Below, in pieces: positions 55,619 to 64,000 of a stretch of DNA of 64,000 nt. The notes under the pieces were generated by a model. The model did not search any database, was not told where the DNA came from, and saw nothing but the letters and a program-made list of their open reading frames with translations. Positions within the stretch are counted from its first letter, which is position 1. Each line of letters opens with the position of its first letter. The translations under genes were made by a program, and so were the position numbers. The DNA is taken from contig NZ_CP113056.1 of the NCBI RefSeq assembly GCF_026625645.1, forward strand, positions 3,757,001 to 3,821,000, read 5' to 3'. The DNA is from Ancylobacter sp. SL191. Its GTDB lineage: Bacteria > Pseudomonadota > Alphaproteobacteria > Rhizobiales > Xanthobacteraceae.

Positions 55619-58600
55619 TGATGCGCATCGCGAAAAGCCTGCTTCTCCTCGTCCTCGGCCTGGTGCTGCTGGTCCTGCTGCTGTTCGGCGCCGTGCAGAC
55701 CCCGCCGGGCAAGGCGCTGCTGGCGCGCACCCTTTCCTCCCTCGCCTCCTCGCCCGACCTTCAGTTGGAGATCAGCGACCTCTCCGGCCTCGTGCCGTTC
55801 GACATGCGCGCCGGCACGGTACGCGTGGCCGACCGCGAGGGTGAGGTGGCGCAGGTGGACGGTCTTCACCTCGCCTGGCGCCCGCTGGCGCTGTTTGAGC
55901 GCACGGTGGACATCACCCGCCTCACCGCCACCCGCGTCGAGGTGCTGCGCCGGCCCTTGCCGCCCAATGAGCCGCCGCCGCCCGGCGAGCCGCCCTCGCT
56001 GGCCGTGCCGATCCGCATCGGCGCGCTGAGTTTCCCCGACATCGTGATCGCCGAGCCGGTGCTCGACCACGCCGCGCGGCTCTCGCTCACCGGCTCGGCC
56101 GACATTGCCTCGCTGGCCCGCGGGCTCTCGCTCGACTTCGCCCTGCAGCGGCTGGACGCGGAAGGCAGCCTCACCGGTCGCGCCAGCTATGCGCCGGCGA
56201 GCGGCACGCTCGATCTCGACATCGCCGCGCGCGAACCCGCCGGCGGGCTGATGGCGCGCGCCGCCGGCCTTGAGGGCCTGCCAGAGATCACCGCCACGCT
56301 CAAGGGCGCCGGCCCGCTCGATGCCTGGGACGGCCAGCTCGGCGTTACCGTCGGCACGCTGGCGCAGGCCACCGGCGCCGCCGGCATCCGCGCCGTGCCG
56401 CAGGGCCACCGGCTCACCTTCGCCATCGACGCCGACATCGCGCGCCTGCTGCCGCCCGACCTGGCCCCGCTCGCGGAAGGTCGCACGGAACTCGCCGGCG
56501 CCGCCCTGATCGACGCGGAGCGCCGCATCACGCTGGAGCCGACCACGCTGCGCGCCGCCGGTCTCGGTGCCGTGGTCACTGGCACCATCGCCCCGGACCG
56601 CACCGCCGACCTCACCTTCGACGCGACGGCGGGCGCCGCCTCCCGCTTCGGTGCCCTCGCTCCCGGCATCGGCTGGACCGGCCTCACCCTCGCCGGCACC
56701 GCCAAGGGCGACCTCGCCCGCCCCTCGCTCGACGCGCGCCTCACCGCGCAGGGTCTCACGGGCGCCGGCTATGGCGCGAGCGACGTCCACGCCACGCTGC
56801 GCACCGTGCCCAATGGCGGCGGCGCGATGGCCATCATCATCGAGGGCGACGCGCAGGGGCTCACCGCATCCGACGCCGAAGTTGCCGGCGCGCTCGGCAC
56901 CGCCGGCACCTTCAGCGCCAGCGGCACGCTCCCCGCGCAAGGTCCGGCCACCCTGACCGACCTGACCGCCCACCTCACGGCGCTGACCGCCCATTTCGCC
57001 GGCACCGCGACCAGCCAGTCGATCAACGGCGATCTCGACGTGCAGCGGCTCGACCTCACCGCCTTCGGCCCGCTCGCCGGGCGCCCGCTCGGCGGTCAGG
57101 CGCAGCTCAAGGCGCGCGTCGCCGGCAGCGCCGATTTCGCCCGCCTCTCGCTCGATCTCGACGGCGCCGCCACCGGCCTCGTCACCGGCATTCCCCAGAT
57201 CGACCGGCTGCTCGGCCAGCAGACCCGCTTCACCGGCGCGGTGGCGCGTGATGGCGCGAACGCGCTCGCCGTGCGCGAGCTGAAGCTCACCACGGACGGG
57301 CTCGCCGTTACCGTGGACGGGCGCATCGCCACCGATCTCGCCAACCTCACGGCGAAAGTCGCGCTGGACGATCTCGCCCGGCTCGACCCGCGCGTCTCCG
57401 GCGCCGCGCAGGCGGACGCGGCTTTCTCCGGCACGCTGGACAAACTCGGCGTCACCGCGACGCTGCGCATCCCGCAGGGCACGGCGATGGACCGCCCGCT
57501 GCGCGACATCGCCCTTGATGTCACCGCGCGCGACATCACCAGCGCGCCCTCCGGCTCCTTCACCCTGGCGGGCGAGGTGGCCGGCAAACCGGCGCGCGGC
57601 AGCGGCGCGCTCGCCAGCGGCGCGGATGGCAGCCATCGCCTCACCGGCCTCGACCTCGCCATCGGCTCCGTCACCGCGCGCGGCGATCTCGCCATCGGCG
57701 CGGATACCAAGGCGACCGGGCGCCTCGCCATCGCCGCCGGCAATCTCGCGGATATCTCCGTGCTGGCGCTCACCGAGATCACCGGCCGGCTCAACGCCGA
57801 TGTGACGCTCGACGTGGTGGAGGGCCAGCAGCGCGTCGCGGCCACCGGCGACGCCGCCAACATAACCTTTGCCGGCCGCAGCCTCACCAGCGCGCGGATC
57901 GACGCCACGGTGACCGATCCGCTTGGCGTGCCGCTGGTCAACGGCACCGCCGATCTGCGCGGGCTCGATCTCGGCGGCACGACGGTGGAGAGCGCCACTG
58001 TGCGGGCCACCGGCAACGCCTCGGGCACCGACATGACGGTGGACGCGGTGGCGCAGGGCTTCACCATTCGCACCGCCGGCCGGCTCACCCCGCAGGCCGG
58101 TGGCGCGCAGATCCGGCTCGACCGCCTCGCCGCCACGCGCGGCTCGCTCACCCTCACCACCGCCGCGCCGGCGACCTTCGTGATCGAGAACGGCACGGTG
58201 CGCACCGAGCGGGTGGTGCTGAACGCCGCCGGCGGCAACCTCACCATCGCCGGCACGGTGGGCGAGACGCTGAACCTTACCGTCGATGCCCGCGCCTTGC
58301 CGCTGGCGCTGGCGGAACTTGCCGCCCCCGGCCTCAATCTCTCCGGCACGCTCGCCGGCAATGCCCGCATCACCGGCACCCCGGCGGCGCCGACCGGCAC
58401 CTATGAGCTGCGCATCGCCCGCCTCTCGACCCCCGACATCGCCCGCTCCGGCGCCGGTCCGTTCGATATCGCCGCCTCCGGCACGCTGGCCGACCGCCGG
58501 GCGAGCCTGCGCGCCACGGTGAACGGGGCCAATCTACAGGGGCTCACCGTCACCGGCTCTGTGCCGGTCGGCGCCGGGCAGCTCGATCTTGCGGTGCGCG

Positions 58601-59877
58601 GTGTGGTCAACCTCGCCATCGTCAACCCGGTACTCGCCACCACCGGCGCGCGCATTCTCGGCACCGCCAATGTCGATGCCACCATTCGCGGCACGGCGGC
58701 GGCACCGAGCGCCGGCGGCACGGTGCGCATCAGCGGCGGGCGCTTCGACGACAATGTGAACGGCATCGCGCTCGATCAGATCCAGGCCGTGCTCACCGGC
58801 ACGGACCGTTCCATCACCATCACCTCGCTCACCGCCCGCACCACCAATGGCGGCTCGGTGACCGGGCGCGGCACGATCGCGCTCGACCCGGCGGCGGGCT
58901 TCCCCGGCCGCATCGACCTTGATCTCGTCAATGCCGCTCTGGTGAACAGCGACCTGATGCGCCTCGTCGCCGAGGGGCGGCTGGGCGTGGAGGGCGCGTT
59001 CCTCAATGGGCCGCGCCTTACCGGCCGGATCACCCTGCGGGCGCTCGACATCTCCATTCCCGACCGTTTCGGCGGCGGCGTGCGGGCGATTGATGTGCGC
59101 CACGTCAATGCCAGCAAGGCGTTCACCGCCAAGCGTCAGCAGGCGCAGGCCCGCCCCACCGCCGCCAGCCGTAATGATGGCGTCGGCCTCGATCTCGTGC
59201 TGGCGGCGCCGAACAACACCGTGTTCGTGCGCGGCCTCGGCATGGACGCGCAGCTCGGCGGCGAATTGCGGCTCACCGGAACCACCCGCGCGCCGATCGC
59301 GCTCGGCGGCTTCGATCTGCGGCGCGGCACCTTCGATTTCGCCGGGCGGCGCCTCACCTTCACGCGCGGGCGCATCACCTTCACCGGCACCACCGACCCG
59401 GAGCTCGACTTCGTGGCCGAGACCACCGGCAATGACGTGACGGCGCGCATCACCATTTCCGGCCCGGCCTCGCGCCCGGAGGTGAGCTTCAGCTCAACGC
59501 CCACCTTGCCGCAGGACGAGATCGTGGCGCGGCTGATGTTCGGCCGGTCGGCGGGCAACCTCAATGCCGGGCAGGCGGTGCAGGTGGCGCAGGCCATCGC
59601 CCAGCTTTCCGGCGGCTCCGGCGCGCTGGAGAATCTGCGCCGCTCGCTCGGCGTCGACAGCCTCGACATCGGCACCAATGAGGCCGGCACCGGCGGGCAG
59701 ATCGGCATCGGCCGCCGGCTGAACGACAATATCTATCTCGGCGTGCGCCAGGGCACGACCTCGGGATCGAGCAAGGTGACGGTCGATATCGACGTCACCC
59801 GCAACATCCGCCTGCAGGGAGCCACGGGCGCCGACGGCTCGGCCGAGGTCGGCATCGGCGCCCAGTGGGACTATTGA
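55618..59877 (+). CDS. tamB: TamB-like translocation and assembly module protein
   Basis: The 1419-residue protein has an N-terminal membrane anchor (LLLLVLGLVLLVLLLFGA, residues about 6-23), a long Gly/Thr/Ala-rich beta-helical body, and a C-terminal DUF490/TamB domain (roughly the last 330 residues; ISGPASRPEVSFSSTPTLP, GIGAQWDY end). It spans the periplasm to work with TamA. The ATG overlaps the tamA stop by one base (TGATG). Confidence 0.93.
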   Translation: MMRIAKSLLLLVLGLVLLVLLLFGAVQTPPGKALLARTLSSLASSPDLQLEISDLSGLVPFDMRAGTVRVADREGEVAQVDGLHLAWRPLALFERTVDITRLTATRVEVLRRPLPPNEPPPPGEPPSLAVPIRIGALSFPDIVIAEPVLDHAARLSLTGSADIASLARGLSLDFALQRLDAEGSLTGRASYAPASGTLDLDIAAREPAGGLMARAAGLEGLPEITATLKGAGPLDAWDGQLGVTVGTLAQATGAAGIRAVPQGHRLTFAIDADIARLLPPDLAPLAEGRTELAGAALIDAERRITLEPTTLRAAGLGAVVTGTIAPDRTADLTFDATAGAASRFGALAPGIGWTGLTLAGTAKGDLARPSLDARLTAQGLTGAGYGASDVHATLRTVPNGGGAMAIIIEGDAQGLTASDAEVAGALGTAGTFSASGTLPAQGPATLTDLTAHLTALTAHFAGTATSQSINGDLDVQRLDLTAFGPLAGRPLGGQAQLKARVAGSADFARLSLDLDGAATGLVTGIPQIDRLLGQQTRFTGAVARDGANALAVRELKLTTDGLAVTVDGRIATDLANLTAKVALDDLARLDPRVSGAAQADAAFSGTLDKLGVTATLRIPQGTAMDRPLRDIALDVTARDITSAPSGSFTLAGEVAGKPARGSGALASGADGSHRLTGLDLAIGSVTARGDLAIGADTKATGRLAIAAGNLADISVLALTEITGRLNADVTLDVVEGQQRVAATGDAANITFAGRSLTSARIDATVTDPLGVPLVNGTADLRGLDLGGTTVESATVRATGNASGTDMTVDAVAQGFTIRTAGRLTPQAGGAQIRLDRLAATRGSLTLTTAAPATFVIENGTVRTERVVLNAAGGNLTIAGTVGETLNLTVDARALPLALAELAAPGLNLSGTLAGNARITGTPAAPTGTYELRIARLSTPDIARSGAGPFDIAASGTLADRRASLRATVNGANLQGLTVTGSVPVGAGQLDLAVRGVVNLAIVNPVLATTGARILGTANVDATIRGTAAAPSAGGTVRISGGRFDDNVNGIALDQIQAVLTGTDRSITITSLTARTTNGGSVTGRGTIALDPAAGFPGRIDLDLVNAALVNSDLMRLVAEGRLGVEGAFLNGPRLTGRITLRALDISIPDRFGGGVRAIDVRHVNASKAFTAKRQQAQARPTAASRNDGVGLDLVLAAPNNTVFVRGLGMDAQLGGELRLTGTTRAPIALGGFDLRRGTFDFAGRRLTFTRGRITFTGTTDPELDFVAETTGNDVTARITISGPASRPEVSFSSTPTLPQDEIVARLMFGRSAGNLNAGQAVQVAQAIAQLSGGSGALENLRRSLGVDSLDIGTNEAGTGGQIGIGRRLNDNIYLGVRQGTTSGSSKVTVDIDVTRNIRLQGATGADGSAEVGIGAQWDY

Positions 59878-59881
59878 AGCG

Positions 59882-60676
59882 TCAGCCCCGGTAGCGCGGC
59901 GCCGGATCGCGCAGCGACAGGCCGGGCTGCACGGCCATGCGCGCGGCGGTGATCGCCTCATAGCCGGCGAAGTCCGGCAGCGGCGGAATGGTGATGGCCT
60001 CGCCCATGTCGAGCCCCTTCAACGCCGCATCGACCAGATTGTCGGCGCTCATCACCGCCTCTTCCGGGAATACATTGGCGTCGATGCCCGCGCGCTCGAA
60101 GAACTCCGTGCGCGTCGCCCCCGGCAGGACCGCCTGCACGCGCACCGGGCTGCCCTGCAGCTCGGTCTGCAAGGACTGGGTGAAGGCGAGCACATAGGCC
60201 TTGGTCGCGGCATAGGCACCGGGGAAGAACTCCGGCACGATCGCGACCACCGAGGCGATGTTGATCAGCGTGCCGCGCCCGCGCCGGGAGAAGGTGTCGA
60301 CCGCCGCCACCGCGAGCCGGGTGAGCGCGACGACATTGAGCCGCACCATGGCGTCGATCTTCGCCGGGTCGGCGCCGACGACCGGGCCCTCCGTGCCGGA
60401 GCCGGCATTGTTGACGACGAGGGTGAGCCCCTCCTCCTCGACGATACGCGCGGCGACGCGGGCGGCATCCATCGGCTCGGCGAGATCGGCGGCGAGCACC
60501 TCGACCTTGCGGCCCGTCGTCGCGCTCAGCTCGCCCGCCAGCGCTTCCAGCCGCTTGCGATTGCGCGCGACGAGGATCAGGTCGTAGCCGCGCTTGGCCA
60601 ACCGATCCGCATAGACCTTGCCGATGCCGCTGGATGCGCCTGTGACGAGGGCGGTGCCCGGTGATGCTGCACTCAT
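59882..60676 (-). CDS. Short-chain dehydrogenase/reductase
   Basis: The 264-residue SDR has the cofactor motif TGASSGIG near residue 13, NNAG around residue 90 and catalytic YAATK (about residue 156). Classical SDRs reduce carbonyls with NAD(P)H; the substrate is unknown. GGGAG lies 8 bases before the ATG at 60676. It ends 4 bases from the convergent tamB and starts near the divergent photolyase. Confidence 0.9.
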   Translation of the reverse strand: MSAASPGTALVTGASSGIGKVYADRLAKRGYDLILVARNRKRLEALAGELSATTGRKVEVLAADLAEPMDAARVAARIVEEEGLTLVVNNAGSGTEGPVVGADPAKIDAMVRLNVVALTRLAVAAVDTFSRRGRGTLINIASVVAIVPEFFPGAYAATKAYVLAFTQSLQTELQGSPVRVQAVLPGATRTEFFERAGIDANVFPEEAVMSADNLVDAALKGLDMGEAITIPPLPDFAGYEAITAARMAVQPGLSLRDPAPRYRG

Positions 60677-60841
60677 AAGGATGTCTCCCGCGGCAATCGC
60701 CGCTTTAATGATGGTCATCATGTAATGGCTACCTCCCCGTCCCCGCAAGCCGGCGCTGGCGGAAAGGCACGGCGCGGCCGATCCGGGCGGGCGAATCCGA
60801 CGTAGACTGCGCACCCCTTCCGTTCCCGTCCGGCCGTGCTC

Positions 60842-62284
60842 ATGCCCGCTTCTGACCCCCGCCCCGCCCTCGTCTGGCTGCGCGACGATCTGCGCCTCGC
60901 CGACAATCCCGCGCTCGCCGGCGCAGCCGAGAGCGGCCGGCCGGTCGTGCTCGCCTATGTGCTGGACGAGGGGCGGCAGATCCGCCCGCTCGGCGCCGCC
61001 GCGCGCTGGTGGCTCGGGCGGGCTCTGGCGGACCTCGCCGACGCAATTGCGGCGCGCGGCGGAACGCTGGTGCTGCGCCGGGGCGACCCGGCCGCGATCA
61101 TTCCCGCGCTGGCCGGGGAAGTGAACGCCGACGCCATTCACTGGAACCGGCGCTATGACGCGCCGCAGATCGCGCAGGACACCGCGCTGAAGGCGACGCA
61201 GCGCGCGGCCGGTCGCACGGTGGCAAGCCACAACGCCACGCTGCTGCACGAACCCTGGAACGTCGCCACCCAGTCCGGCGGGCCGTTCAAGGTCTACACC
61301 CCCTTCGCCCGCGCCGCACAGCAGCAGCCGGTGCGCGCGCCGCTGCCCGAACCGGAGGCGCTGCGCTTCGCCCCGGCACCGGCCAGCGAGAAACTCGCCG
61401 ACTGGCATCTGGAACCAAGCGCGCCGGATTGGGCGGGCGGCCTGCGCGCCAGCTGGCAGCCGGGGGAGGACGGCGCACGGGCGGCGCTGGAGCGTTTTCT
61501 CGCCCACGGCCTCGCCGGCTATGCGGAGAATCGCGACCGGCCGGACCGGGAGAATGTCTCGCGCCTCTCGCCCTATCTGCGCTTCGGCAATATCTCGCCG
61601 CATCAGGTGCTCGCCGCGACCCGCCATGCTGAAGCGGCGGGGACGGCGGGGGCGAAGGACGCGGCGAAGTTCGTCGCCGAGCTGTACTGGCGCGAATTCG
61701 CCTATCACCTGCTCTACCATTTCCCCGACCTTGCCACGGCGAACTTCAACGCCCGCTTCGACGGCTTCGGCTGGGGCGACAATCCCGGCCATGAACGCGC
61801 CTGGCAGCGCGGGCTCACCGGCTACCCCATCGTCGATGCCGGCATGCGCCAGCTCTGGGAAACGGGGTGGATGCACAACCGGGTGCGGATGATCGTCGCC
61901 TCCTTCCTCATCAAGGACGCGCTGGTCGACTGGCGCCGCGGCGAGGACTGGTTCTGGGATACGCTGGTCGATGCCTGCCCGGCCAACAACCCCGCGAGCT
62001 GGCAATGGGTCGCGGGGTCAGGGGCGGACGCGGCGCCCTATTTCCGCATCTTCAACCCCGTCACCCAGGGCGAGAAGTTCGACCCGGACGGCGATTATGT
62101 GCGTCGCTACATCCCGGAACTCGCGCGCCTGCCAGCGGAGGCGATCCACAAGCCGTGGGCGGCCAAGCCCGATGTGCTGCGCCGCGCCGGGGTGACGCTC
62201 GGCCTCACCTACCCGCACCCGATCCTCGACCACGCCGTCGCGCGTGAACGGGCGCTCGCCCACTACGAGGCCATTCGCGGTTGA
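60842..62284 (+). CDS. phrB: Deoxyribodipyrimidine photo-lyase
   Basis: The 480-residue photolyase has the N-terminal antenna domain (PALVWLRDDLRLADNPAL), the FAD-binding C-terminal part with ENVSRLSPYLRFGNISP, WMHNRVRMIVASF, and ASWQWVAGSGADAAPYFRIF. It repairs UV pyrimidine dimers using blue light. ATG 60842 used; GTG 60836 is possible. No ribosome site is seen. Confidence 0.95.
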   Translation: MPASDPRPALVWLRDDLRLADNPALAGAAESGRPVVLAYVLDEGRQIRPLGAAARWWLGRALADLADAIAARGGTLVLRRGDPAAIIPALAGEVNADAIHWNRRYDAPQIAQDTALKATQRAAGRTVASHNATLLHEPWNVATQSGGPFKVYTPFARAAQQQPVRAPLPEPEALRFAPAPASEKLADWHLEPSAPDWAGGLRASWQPGEDGARAALERFLAHGLAGYAENRDRPDRENVSRLSPYLRFGNISPHQVLAATRHAEAAGTAGAKDAAKFVAELYWREFAYHLLYHFPDLATANFNARFDGFGWGDNPGHERAWQRGLTGYPIVDAGMRQLWETGWMHNRVRMIVASFLIKDALVDWRRGEDWFWDTLVDACPANNPASWQWVAGSGADAAPYFRIFNPVTQGEKFDPDGDYVRRYIPELARLPAEAIHKPWAAKPDVLRRAGVTLGLTYPHPILDHAVARERALAHYEAIRG

Positions 62285-62404
62285 ACTGGGCCACTTCCGC
62301 GTCCAAGCCGGTTGCCGCCGCGCCGATAGCTCACTAGTTTCAGGCACTTTCCAAGCGGGCAGCGCGACCATCCCGCGGTGCCAAAGCGGCGGTGATTTCA
62401 GACG

Positions 62405-63436
62405 ATGACGATCCGTAACGGTCTTGTCGACACGGTCGGCAACACGCCCCTGATCAAGCTCAAGCGTGCCTCCGAGCTCACCGGCTGCACCATTCTGGGC
62501 AAGGCGGAATTCCTCAATCCCGGCCAGTCGGTGAAGGACCGCGCCGCGCTCTACATCATCAAGGACGCGGTGGCGCGCGGCGCGCTGCGTCCGGGCGGGG
62601 TGATCGTGGAAGGCACCGCCGGCAATACCGGCATCGGCCTCGCGCTTGTCGGCAATGCGCTCGGCTACCGCTCGGTGATCGTCATTCCCGAGACGCAGAG
62701 CCAGGAAAAGAAGGACATGCTGCGGCTCGCCGGCGCCACGCTGGTCGAGGTGCCCGCCGTCGCCTACGCCAACCCGAACAATTATGTGAAGGTCTCCGGC
62801 CGCCTCGCCGAGGCCCTCGCCAAGACCGAGCCGAACGGCGCCGTCTGGGCCAACCAGTTCGACAACATCGCCAACCGGCAGGCCCATTTCGAGACCACCG
62901 GCCCGGAAATCTGGGAGCAGACCGAGGGCGCGGTGGACGGCTTCGTCGCGGCGGTGGGCACCGGCGGCACGCTGGCGGGCACCGGCATGGCGCTGAAGGC
63001 GCGTAACTCCCGCATCAAGATTGGCCTCGCCGACCCGTTCGGCGCCGCGCTCTACAGCTATTACACGACGGGCGAACTGAAGGCCGAGGGCTCCTCCATC
63101 ACCGAGGGCATCGGCCAGGGGCGCATCACCGCGAACCTTGAAGACGCGCCCATCGACGTCGCCTACCAGATCCCCGATGCCGAAGCGGTGCAGATCGTGT
63201 TCGACCTTCTGGAGCATGAGGGCCTGTGCCTCGGCGGTTCCTCCGGCATCAACATCGCCGGCGCCATGCGCCTTGCCCGCGAGCTTGGGCCCGGCCACAC
63301 CATCGTGACCATCCTGTGCGACTACGGCACGCGCTACCAGTCCAAGCTCTTCAACCCCGACTTCCTGCGCGAAAAGGGCCTGCCCGTGCCGGGCTGGCTG
63401 GAGCGCAGGGTCGACCTCCCGAGCGTGCTCGTCTGA
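62405..63436 (+). CDS. cysK: Cysteine synthase A (O-acetylserine sulfhydrylase)
   Basis: The 343-residue PLP enzyme has the pyridoxal lysine K44 in SVKDRAALY, the phosphate-binding GTAGNTGIGLAL and substrate loop PNNYVKVSGRLAEA. It makes cysteine from O-acetylserine and sulfide in the cytoplasm. At 343 residues it is longer than CysK of enterobacteria (about 320). Its stop overlaps the next gene by one base (TGATG). Confidence 0.94.
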   Translation: MTIRNGLVDTVGNTPLIKLKRASELTGCTILGKAEFLNPGQSVKDRAALYIIKDAVARGALRPGGVIVEGTAGNTGIGLALVGNALGYRSVIVIPETQSQEKKDMLRLAGATLVEVPAVAYANPNNYVKVSGRLAEALAKTEPNGAVWANQFDNIANRQAHFETTGPEIWEQTEGAVDGFVAAVGTGGTLAGTGMALKARNSRIKIGLADPFGAALYSYYTTGELKAEGSSITEGIGQGRITANLEDAPIDVAYQIPDAEAVQIVFDLLEHEGLCLGGSSGINIAGAMRLARELGPGHTIVTILCDYGTRYQSKLFNPDFLREKGLPVPGWLERRVDLPSVLV

Positions 63437-64000
63437 TGGCCACCCAGCTCCTGTTCCGCGACGACGCTTATCTGCGCGAGACCACGGCCACCGTGACCGC
63501 GCTCACCCCCGAGGGCGGCATCATCACCGACCGCACGGTGTTCTACGCCAATGCCGGCGGCCAGCCGGGCGACACGGGCGTGCTGCGCCGCGCCTCCGGC
63601 GCCGAGATCGCGCTGGCCACCGCCGTCTATGGGCCGGACAAGGCCGATGTGATCCACGTTCCCGCCCAAACCACAGGAACGGGCGGCGGCGAATTACCGG
63701 ATATCGGCGAGAGCGTCACGCTGGTGCTCGACTGGGACATCCGCCACAAGCGGATGCGCATGCACACGCTGCTGCATCTGCTCTCCGTCGCCCTGCCCTA
63801 CCCGGTCACCGGCGGTTCCATCGGCGATGCGGAAGGCCGGCTCGATTTCGACATTCCCGAAGCCAATCTCGACAAGGACGCCATCACGGCCAAGCTCGCC
63901 GAAATGATCGCCACCGGCGCGGCTGTCACCGAGAGCTGGATCACCGACGAGGAACTCCTCGCCAATCCGGGCCTCATCAAGACCATGTCGGTGAAGCCGC
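63436..64000 (+). CDS. Alanyl-tRNA editing protein (partial)
   Basis: The gene runs off the right edge. The first 188 residues match the free-standing alanyl-tRNA editing (AlaX/AlaRS second-domain) family: FYANAGGQPGDTGVL, and the zinc motif HTLLHLL (H109-x3-H113). It clears mischarged Ser/Gly-tRNA-Ala. It overlaps the cysK stop by one base and is likely co-translated. Confidence 0.9.
   Translation, partial: MATQLLFRDDAYLRETTATVTALTPEGGIITDRTVFYANAGGQPGDTGVLRRASGAEIALATAVYGPDKADVIHVPAQTTGTGGGELPDIGESVTLVLDWDIRHKRMRMHTLLHLLSVALPYPVTGGSIGDAEGRLDFDIPEANLDKDAITAKLAEMIATGAAVTESWITDEELLANPGLIKTMSVKP

Overview
The window is a GC-rich alphaproteobacterial chromosome segment. The gene families and order (RHH_4-type ribbon-helix-helix protein, DUF2336 and DUF3297 proteins, OhrR/Ohr pair, two tuf genes, TamA/TamB, MHS-type transporter) point to Hyphomicrobiales, and I lean to a Xanthobacteraceae-like genus (Ancylobacter/Starkeya/Xanthobacter). 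The order-level call is fairly secure; the family is a guess.

Region 1 (1-13,100, minus strand) is the core translation locus. Read in the direction of transcription it is rpsL-rpsG-fusA-tuf1, a terminator, then the S10/spc series rpsJ-rplC-rplD-rplW-rplB-rpsS-rplV-rpsC-rplP-rpmC-rpsQ-rplN-rplX-rplE-rpsN-rpsH-rplF-rplR-rpsE, with rpsE cut by the window edge. A sigma70-type promoter, a small upstream ORF and a terminator-like hairpin sit in the rpsL leader.

Region 2 (13,200-14,450) is the divergent peroxide-response pair ohrR/ohr, with two matching operator-like palindromes between the genes. Region 3 (14,460-28,290, minus) holds tRNA-Trp-secE-nusG, a DJ-1/PfpI gene, an RHH gene, rplK-rplA and rplJ-rplL-rpoB-rpoC. 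The rplJ unit has a good promoter and a structured leader. Region 4 (28,480-30,110) has the second tuf gene (same protein, five silent differences), tRNA-Gly and tRNA-Tyr.

Region 5 (30,350-64,000) is ordinary chromosomal housekeeping and accessory content: an RlmB-like rRNA methyltransferase, MHS transporter, RidA, OmpA-like and Cys-rich periplasmic proteins, tRNA-Thr, a methyltransferase, an unknown membrane-anchored protein, a YuiH-type molybdenum oxidoreductase, TerC, a PotDABC-like polyamine ABC transporter, a small barrel-like protein, an MBL-fold protein, DUF3297, CutA, NAD kinase, DUF2336, a nitroreductase and flavin reductase, an L,D-transpeptidase, a ParA-like ATPase, TamA-TamB, an SDR, a photolyase, CysK and the start of an alanyl-tRNA editing protein.

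I see no prophage, insertion sequence, CRISPR array or obvious defence island. The least explained signals are regulatory or repeat-like: the rpsL leader, the inverted repeat over the rplJ promoter, hairpins in the rplL-rpoB and rpoB-rpoC gaps, a 39-40 bp tandem repeat apparently grown from a terminator, two dispersed-repeat-like intergenic elements, and an AT-rich island with direct repeats.
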